From: Thermoplasmata archaeon | Lineage (GTDB): Archaea; Thermoplasmatota; Thermoplasmata; GCA-020350865 | DNA length: 5,153 nucleotides | Reading direction: 5' to 3' | Assembly (NCBI GenBank): GCA_020351895.1 | Contig: CP070672.1 | Span: 806,320 to 811,472, forward strand | Part shown: in pieces, positions 3,141 through 5,153 of the stretch | Layout of the letters: each line of letters opens with the position of its first letter | How positions within the stretch are numbered: the stretch's first letter is position 1 | Notes under the pieces: generated by a model | The model's input: only the letters and a program-made list of their open reading frames with translations | Databases searched by the model: none | What the model was told of the DNA's origin: nothing | Position numbers and translations under genes: made by a program

Positions 3141-5153
3141 CAAAAAAATATAGGAGATATTAAAAGTGGGCGTGTAAGAAAAATTGTAACAATTACACTT
3201 ATAATTGTGATGATATTAAACATGGGTATATGCACAATGGATTTTAATTCAGAGATGGCAGATGCTTACAAAAGCGGTGTGGATCCATATGGTTATTACT
3301 ACACCGATAGCAAGGACCCAAATCCGAAGATCACGTACAGCTGGATAGACGGTGTTACAGGAGGTAACGCCACTTTATTGGGGGATGATGAGATCATAGG
3401 TTATATACCAATGGAATTTTCCATTTATTATTATGGTCTAACCTTTGATATGATTGCGATATGCTCCAATGGTTGGGTCAGTTTTGTAGACAATGAATCC
3501 ACGGTCCATACTCCAGTTCCTATTCCTAATATCGACCCTCCGGCCGGTGTTATCGCAGCATTTTGGACGAACTTAGATCCCAGTGCCGGGGGAGAAGTCT
3601 ACTACAAGTCCGAAGCCGACAAATTCATAGTCACGTGGTGGGATGTTCCGATTTATGGAACGACATTGCTTCAAAGATTCGAGATCGTGGTTTTTGATGG
3701 CGCTGAAATACTATTTCAATATATGGATGTTGACTTGCCCGTTCCTTCCACGCAGCCATTTTCTTGGCCTGGGGTGGGTATAGAGGATGCGCTTGGAGAA
3801 ATAGGTCTTCCATACGATGATGTTATTGAAAATGAACTAGCAATAAAATACACTCTCATCCCGTCTGCCGTGTCAGATAATCTTGCAGTTACCTCATTGA
3901 ACCTGGCACCTGCAACCGTAGAACTGGGGGAGACCGATATTTCCATTTTGGGATTAACACTTACAGCAGATTCGAATGTAATAGGTGTATCTTCCATAGT
4001 TGTTGAATTGACAGGTGCATGCAATGTTACAGACATCTCAGAGGTAAAATTATGGCATGATAGAAACGGTAATGGGGTGGTGGAGGCAGTAATCGATAGG
4101 GTTCTTGCCTCAGGTGTTTTTTTACACGATCCTTACCATGGTGACTTTGCGACTCTTAGCATAACATCAAATTCTGGAAGAGCTCTTTTGGTCCGTGCCG
4201 GTTCTCCTGAAAATCTGATTATAACCTATGATATAAGCGAGTCGGCATACATAGGTAATACCACCGGAGCATCGATTGAGACCATGTATGTGACAGGAAT
4301 TGACACTGTGGGTGGACTGCCTATATCTTCATCAACTTCTAGTATCACGGCTCGGACTCCGGATACACTAACAGTTGTTTCCACGAGTTTACAATCAGAA
4401 GATGCTTATGCAAGTCAAGGCGAAACAATGGTACCCATGGCATTACTGACACTTTCTGCAGGATCCGATAGAGTGGATATACAAGCAGTTACTGTGAGGC
4501 TGTCAGGGTTTGCTACTGCTAAATATTTATCTGTGTATTTTCGTTTATTCAATGATGCAGATGATGATGGGCAGTTTAATACTTCGAAGGATGTTGAGCT
4601 GGGAGGAAGTGCCTTCAGCCCAACACTTCCGAATAATGCAACCGTTTCTATAAAAATTACTCCACAATATTTCCGGGTGAATTCAGGCATCACAGAGCAC
4701 TTGATAATCACCTACGATGTTGGATATGAAGGGGCAATTGGAAGAACTGCGGACGTGTATATGGAGAACACTTTCATATCATGTTCCCCAGATACTGTGA
4801 ATTCGGCAGGATTTCCATTCGTATCCAATCCGATACAATTTACTGCATTTAATCAGCCCGTTATCACATCTTCCTTCACTGAGAGCCCACCTGTGATAGA
4901 TGGACAATATTCAAGTGGGGAATGGGCGGATGCCACTTCCTTGGATCTTATCGGCATAAGGTGTAATGGAATACAAACCATCTTCCAAGTTATGAATGAC
5001 AACGATACACTTTATTTGGTTTTAGATGCTATCGGTGATACAAAACGAGATAACATAGATGTCTCTTCAATTTGCTTTGATACAGGTCATGATGAGGGCG
5101 CAACTTCGGGAGAGGAGGACCAGTTTGTGATCGGGGGTTGGATACCGGGCCAA
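3138..5153 (+). CDS. Large secreted multi-domain surface protein, 3'-partial; paralogue of gene 1
   Basis: Starting at TTG 3138, the frame stays open for 672 codons to the window edge, so the 3' end is missing. Residues 1-43 form a signal peptide: basic RVRK (12-15), hydrophobic 16-31, then a polar region ending near MADA. Residues 44-245 are a beta-rich N-terminal domain with GYYYTDSKDP, SNGWVSF (110-116), IAAFWTNLDP (139-148) and WWDV (167-170), a pattern I recall in prokaryotic secreted proteins (nidogen-like in style). Residues 246-407 and 408-571 are two related beta-rich repeats, each with an acidic loop (308-320, 473-485) and LIITYD. Residues 574-672 begin a CBM9/DOMON-like domain (IDGQYSSGEWADA to GEEDQFVIGGW). 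The end matches the first visible part of gene 1, so Ig-like repeats probably follow beyond the edge. It has its own promoter; no catalytic motif was seen. The function is probably extracellular binding. Confidence 0.93.
   Translation, partial: MQKNIGDIKSGRVRKIVTITLIIVMILNMGICTMDFNSEMADAYKSGVDPYGYYYTDSKDPNPKITYSWIDGVTGGNATLLGDDEIIGYIPMEFSIYYYGLTFDMIAICSNGWVSFVDNESTVHTPVPIPNIDPPAGVIAAFWTNLDPSAGGEVYYKSEADKFIVTWWDVPIYGTTLLQRFEIVVFDGAEILFQYMDVDLPVPSTQPFSWPGVGIEDALGEIGLPYDDVIENELAIKYTLIPSAVSDNLAVTSLNLAPATVELGETDISILGLTLTADSNVIGVSSIVVELTGACNVTDISEVKLWHDRNGNGVVEAVIDRVLASGVFLHDPYHGDFATLSITSNSGRALLVRAGSPENLIITYDISESAYIGNTTGASIETMYVTGIDTVGGLPISSSTSSITARTPDTLTVVSTSLQSEDAYASQGETMVPMALLTLSAGSDRVDIQAVTVRLSGFATAKYLSVYFRLFNDADDDGQFNTSKDVELGGSAFSPTLPNNATVSIKITPQYFRVNSGITEHLIITYDVGYEGAIGRTADVYMENTFISCSPDTVNSAGFPFVSNPIQFTAFNQPVITSSFTESPPVIDGQYSSGEWADATSLDLIGIRCNGIQTIFQVMNDNDTLYLVLDAIGDTKRDNIDVSSICFDTGHDEGATSGEEDQFVIGGWIPGQ
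3873..4850 (+). repeat. Two tandem ~160-residue beta-rich repeats with acidic calcium-loop-like motifs (within gene 2)
   Basis: The units begin about 3873 and 4359. Each has an opening S/T-L strand segment, an I-x-x-x-V-V/T-V-x-L-(T/S)-G strand, an acidic loop, and a late LIITYD(I/V) motif. The loops align without gaps: DRNGNGVVEAVID (308-320) and DADDDGQFNTSKD (473-485), sharing acidic or Asn residues at loop positions 1, 3 and 5, Gly at 6 and Asp at 13, followed three residues later by Leu. This resembles the DxDxDG calcium loops of dockerin and EF-hand-like surface repeats. The cohesin-interacting helices of a dockerin are absent, so a structural calcium role is more likely. Confidence 0.7.
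4857..5153 (+). other. CBM9/DOMON-like domain, N-terminal part (within gene 2)
   Basis: After the repeats comes SSFTESPPVIDGQYSSGEW, the characteristic opening of CBM9-like domains (P-x-IDG, then E-W-x-D-A). It is followed by strands around DTLYLVLDAIGD and a CFDTGHDEG stretch leading into GEEDQFVIGGW. The domain is cut by the window edge; its second half can be read from the paralogous segment at the start of gene 1. The ligand is unknown. Confidence 0.6.
5109..5153 (+). repeat. Paralogous segment B, homologous to the left edge of the window
   Basis: This is the counterpart of 6-50, in the same domain and same reading frame. Differences are mostly at third codon positions plus two codon replacements, so this is a diverged duplicate rather than the same DNA read twice. 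Confidence 0.9.

Noticed and set aside
3222..3236. Lipobox around the Cys at residue 32 of gene 2
   Set aside because: The residues before it (NMGI-C) lack the small residue at -1 and the Leu-Ala/Ser-Gly pattern of lipoprotein signal peptides.
3631..3813. Plus-strand ORF of 60 codons
   Set aside because: Out of frame within the N-terminal domain of gene 2, whose frame is continuous and has clear protein motifs.
4059..4595. Dockerin domain in gene 2
   Set aside because: The acidic loops are 165 residues apart and embedded in beta-rich sequence; a dockerin has two helix-loop segments within about 60-70 residues.

Overview
The window holds two large secreted or cell-surface protein genes on the + strand, separated by a 294-base intergenic region. 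Both genes are cut by the window edges. The first (from before base 1 to 2843) lacks its beginning, and the second (from 3138 past the right edge) lacks its end. I see no RNA genes, CRISPR, transposase or enzyme with a recognisable active site. The style suggests an archaeon, most likely a Thermoplasmata-like or other euryarchaeal lineage. The reasons are a clean archaeal TATA element (box A) that would give a very short leader before gene 2, purine-rich Shine-Dalgarno-like sequence, abundant ATA (Ile) and AGG/AGA (Arg) codons, and large multi-domain proteins built from Ig-like, Fn3-like and CBM9-like modules with many N-glycosylation sequons. The lineage is an inference and no marker gene confirms it.

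Gene 1 (1-2843) shows the end of a CBM9/DOMON-like beta-sandwich domain, then four tandem Ig-like repeats, three of them spaced exactly 387 bp. These are followed by one Fn3-like domain and two copies of a domain starting W-(F/I)-S-L-P-Y. It stops without a membrane anchor. Gene 2 (3138-5153+) has a TTG start, a signal peptide, an N-terminal beta-rich domain of a type seen in prokaryotic surface proteins, two repeats of about 160 residues each carrying an acidic calcium-loop-like motif, and the start of a CBM9-like domain. The right edge of the window, inside that domain, matches the left edge of the window in gene 1 (39 of 48 bases, including 20 in a row). The two genes are therefore paralogues, and the window is about one period (5103 bp) of a tandem gene duplication. 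Joined at the shared point, they predict one architecture of about 1600 residues: signal peptide, N-terminal domain, two Ca-loop repeats, CBM9-like, Ig-like x4, Fn3-like, SLPY x2.

The intergenic region contains an 11-bp hairpin spanning the gene 1 stop codon, a second weaker foldable segment, a run of 12 G inside a possible 33-codon ORF, and then the gene 2 promoter. Both proteins probably act outside the cell as adhesive, matrix or ligand-binding proteins. No substrate can be named from the sequence.
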